From NCBI GenBank assembly GCA_016873835.1, contig VGVY01000005.1:1-64000 (forward strand): DNA of 64,000 bases. The letters are read 5' to 3'. The stretch is from Ignavibacteria bacterium (GTDB lineage Bacteria > Bacteroidota > Ignavibacteria > Ignavibacteriales > Melioribacteraceae). Below the pieces are notes generated by a model. The model was not told where the DNA came from and did not search any database. It saw only the letters and a program-made list of their open reading frames with translations. Of the stretch, positions 62,000 through 64,000 are shown piece by piece; positions within the stretch are counted from its first letter, which is position 1, and every line of letters begins with the position of its first letter. The translations under genes and the position numbers were made by a program.

Positions 62000-62026
62000 A
62001 ACCGGCTACTTTTTGTAGTCGGTTTT
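62000..62026 (+). terminator. Terminator after the acyl-CoA dehydrogenase
   Basis: AACCGGCTAC (62000-62009), TTTTT loop, GTAGTCGGTT (62015-62024), then TTAGTTTT. A 10-bp stem with one G-U pair. Confidence 0.82.
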
Positions 62027-62128
62027 AGTTTTAAATTCTTTTTGGTTCTTGAGTGTTTTTAATTTCTTGCCTAAATCTTTACATATATCTAAGTTGCATA
62101 CAATTTTTTAATTTACATATTAAACTGA

Positions 62129-63307
62129 ATGAAAACTATTGTAGCCTTACCGGGAGATGGGATTGGTAAAGTTGTTCTTAAAGAAGCAATTCGTTTACTT
62201 AATGCTGCTGGATTCAATGCAAATTATATTTGGGCCGATATAGGGTGGGACTTTTGGTGCAAAGAAGGAAATGCACTTCCTCAAAGAACAATTGATTTAA
62301 TTGAAGAACATAAACTTGCTTTATTTGGTGCAATAACTTCTAAACCGAAAGAGGCTGCAGATAAAGAGCTTGTCCATTCACTTCGAGGTAAAGGTTATAC
62401 TTATTTTTCTCCAATTGTTGGATTGAGGCAAAAATTTAATCTTGATATTTGCATTAGACCATGCATATCATTTAAAGGGAATCCGCTTAATTTTATACGC
62501 AAAAAAAATGACGGCACCTTTGAAGAACCGATTATCAACACTGTAATCTTTAGGCAAAATACAGAAGGACTTTACGCTGGCGTTGAATGGACTAATCCTC
62601 CCAAAAATGTACGCGATGCTTTTGAGTCGAATCCTAAAATGAAATCATTCTCGAATGTCCCTAATGAAGAAATAGCAATCTCCACTCGAATAGTTACTAA
62701 AAAAGCAAGTCATAGAATTATAAGGGCGGCTTTTGAATATGCAAAAAAACATGGATACACTAATGTTACATTATGCGAAAAACCGAATGTGCTTCGTGAG
62801 ACTTCTGGTATGATGTTGAAAATTGCTAATGAAGTTTCTAAAGAATATCCTAATATTGAATTATGGGACACCAACATCGATGCACAAATGATGTGGCTGA
62901 CAAAAAATCCTGAAGATTATGGGGTTATAGTTGCTGAAAATATGTTCGGCGATATCATAAGCGATGGTTTTGCCGGATTGATTGGCGGACTTGGATTTGC
63001 ATGCAGTGCTAATCTTGGTGATTACCAGGCTGTGTTTGAACCAACTCATGGAAGCGCACCAAAGTATGAAAATCTAAACCCATCAATTGTAAATCCAATT
63101 GCAATGTTTATGAGTGCTGTAATGATGTTGGAGTATATAGGAGAAATTAATTTGGCTGAAAAAATAAAAAATTCTATTGCATACGTGATTCAAGAAGGCA
63201 AAATTAAAACTTATGACATGCTTAAATTAAAAGGTGGTTCTGATTCTCTTAGTAAAGGTGCAGCCTCAACTACACAAATGACTGATGCAATTATTTCAAT
63301 GCTTTAA
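62129..63307 (+). CDS. Isocitrate/isopropylmalate dehydrogenase family enzyme
   Basis: 392-aa beta-decarboxylating dehydrogenase. LPGDGIGKVVLKEA at the start, LRQKFNLDICIRPC (substrate arginines), RQNTEGLYAGVEW, and the signature NMFGDIISDGFAGLIGGLGFACSANLG with the metal aspartates. Substrate could be isocitrate, 3-isopropylmalate or homoisocitrate-like acids; NMFGDIISD and lack of leu genes nearby favour isocitrate. A monomeric isocitrate dehydrogenase is also encoded at 41806. Confidence 0.85.
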   Translation: MKTIVALPGDGIGKVVLKEAIRLLNAAGFNANYIWADIGWDFWCKEGNALPQRTIDLIEEHKLALFGAITSKPKEAADKELVHSLRGKGYTYFSPIVGLRQKFNLDICIRPCISFKGNPLNFIRKKNDGTFEEPIINTVIFRQNTEGLYAGVEWTNPPKNVRDAFESNPKMKSFSNVPNEEIAISTRIVTKKASHRIIRAAFEYAKKHGYTNVTLCEKPNVLRETSGMMLKIANEVSKEYPNIELWDTNIDAQMMWLTKNPEDYGVIVAENMFGDIISDGFAGLIGGLGFACSANLGDYQAVFEPTHGSAPKYENLNPSIVNPIAMFMSAVMMLEYIGEINLAEKIKNSIAYVIQEGKIKTYDMLKLKGGSDSLSKGAASTTQMTDAIISML

Positions 63308-63358
63308 TAAATTTATTTAATAAGACTAGAAAACTTCACTTAGAAAGAAAGGAAAGTT

Positions 63359-64000
63359 ATGAGCGGTGTAACTTTAATCCTTTTTGCTATTATTGCATTT
63401 CTATTTGCATATCGTTTTTATGGTTCATTCCTCACAAGACGTTTGAACGTTTCAAATTCAAACACTACTCCTTCACATTCTATGAACGATGGAGTAGATT
63501 ACTGCCCAGCTAAACCGCCGGTTTTAATGGGTCATCACTTTGCGTCTATTGCCGGGGCTGGTCCAATAGTTGGGCCAATCATTGCCGCAAGTTTTGGCTG
63601 GGTTCCAGTGTATGTTTGGGTTCTTGTTGGTGCAACATTTATTGGCGGTGTTCATGACTATACAGCCATTATAGCTTCCGTTCGCCACAAAGGGAAATCG
63701 ATTGGTCAAATAATCGAAACATATATCGGTATAAATGGAAAAAAATTATTTCTAATTTTTACTTGGGCAACTTTGATATTAGTAATTGCAGTTTTTACAA
63801 TAATTGTAGCAAATACTTTTTCAAGCATTCCGAGTAGTGGAACTTCCTCAATTTTATTTATGGTGCTCGCAGTTGCATTCGGTCTAACAATTTACCGCTT
63901 AAAAGCTCCACTTATAGTTTCGTCTATCATCGGAGTTGCATTATTGTTTTTCTGTATTTATTTGGGAAATATTTTCCCAATTGTTTTATCCCGTCAAATA
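63359..64000 (+). CDS. cstA: Carbon starvation protein CstA family transporter (5' part)
   Basis: Open from ATG 63359 to the window end (214 codons, no stop). Multi-pass membrane protein with NDGVDYCPAKPPVLMGHHFASIAGAGPIVGP and FGWVPVYVWVLVGATFIGGVHDY, the CstA hallmark blocks. Family members import pyruvate or peptides. GAAAGGAAAG lies before the ATG. The 3' end is outside the window. Confidence 0.92.
   Translation, partial: MSGVTLILFAIIAFLFAYRFYGSFLTRRLNVSNSNTTPSHSMNDGVDYCPAKPPVLMGHHFASIAGAGPIVGPIIAASFGWVPVYVWVLVGATFIGGVHDYTAIIASVRHKGKSIGQIIETYIGINGKKLFLIFTWATLILVIAVFTIIVANTFSSIPSSGTSSILFMVLAVAFGLTIYRLKAPLIVSSIIGVALLFFCIYLGNIFPIVLSRQI

Overview
The window is AT-rich bacterial chromosome, gene-dense, with Shine-Dalgarno sites (GGAGG/AGGAG) before many genes and frequent TTG starts. 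The gene set suggests the Ignavibacteria/Chlorobi side of the Bacteroidota. It includes a DUF4835 protein, a PorV/PorQ-like outer-membrane protein, a helix-hairpin-helix outer-membrane barrel, a GldE/CNNM-type transporter, a monomeric NADP isocitrate dehydrogenase, a 2-oxoacid:ferredoxin oxidoreductase, and a CIRCE-controlled groESL. That placement is inferred from gene content; no rRNA is present. I see no prophage, insertion sequence, CRISPR array or rRNA operon. One tRNA gene, tRNA-Ala(GGC), is present.

Layout. 1-1030: a decayed family-9 glycosyltransferase, then a structured element just after a WbpA-type sugar-nucleotide dehydrogenase. 2.6-6.2 kb: a hypothetical protein and alpha-glucan phosphorylase. 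6.4-9.5 kb: plsY-htrA-purB. 9.6-11.7 kb: CIRCE-groES-groEL-terminator. 11.7-19.0 kb: one tightly packed nine-gene minus-strand run (ybaB, recR, methyltransferase, two paralogous lipoproteins, ftsX, SLBB protein, tyrosine autokinase, UDP-xylose-synthase-like gene). 19.2-25.8 kb: psd-pssA-purS-purQ, tatA, gatA, sucD, ndk, lipoprotein. 25.9-29.7 kb: tgt-yajC-speB-nfeD. 29.7-38.0 kb: a minus-strand series thyX, PEGA lipoprotein, folA, mutL, mutase, UbiA, CNNM, rhodanese and a DCC-family ORF broken by one stop. 38.0-41.6 kb: HIT protein, EF-G-like GTPase, DUF948-like and YtxH proteins. 41.8-47.4 kb: isocitrate dehydrogenase, flippase-like protein, Maf, a small secreted protein, MATE exporter. 47.5-48.9 kb: double-HTH regulator, lone response regulator, tRNA-Ala. 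49-54.4 kb: PhoD-like phosphatase, cytochrome-like lipoprotein, and a reductase / serine-palmitoyltransferase-like / GNAT trio. 54.4-58.1 kb: DUF4835 and two outer-membrane proteins. 58.1-64 kb: a two-gene ferredoxin oxidoreductase, glutaryl-CoA-dehydrogenase-like enzyme, a second isocitrate-dehydrogenase-family enzyme, and the start of cstA.

Functional themes. Envelope lipid synthesis is well represented (plsY, psd, pssA and the putative sphingolipid trio), as is surface polysaccharide (sugar-nucleotide dehydrogenase and decarboxylase, tyrosine autokinase, SLBB protein). Nucleotide and folate metabolism (purB, purS, purQ, ndk, folA, thyX, maf) and central carbon (sucD, two ICDH-family enzymes, OFOR, mutase) make up most of the rest. 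The most notable leads are the candidate ceramide/sphingolipid locus (50.9-54.4 kb), the structured element at 925-1014, the beta-gamma fused ferredoxin oxidoreductase, the lysine-rich tail on SucD, two genes that appear to need non-canonical starts, and a CX4CH cytochrome-like lipoprotein.
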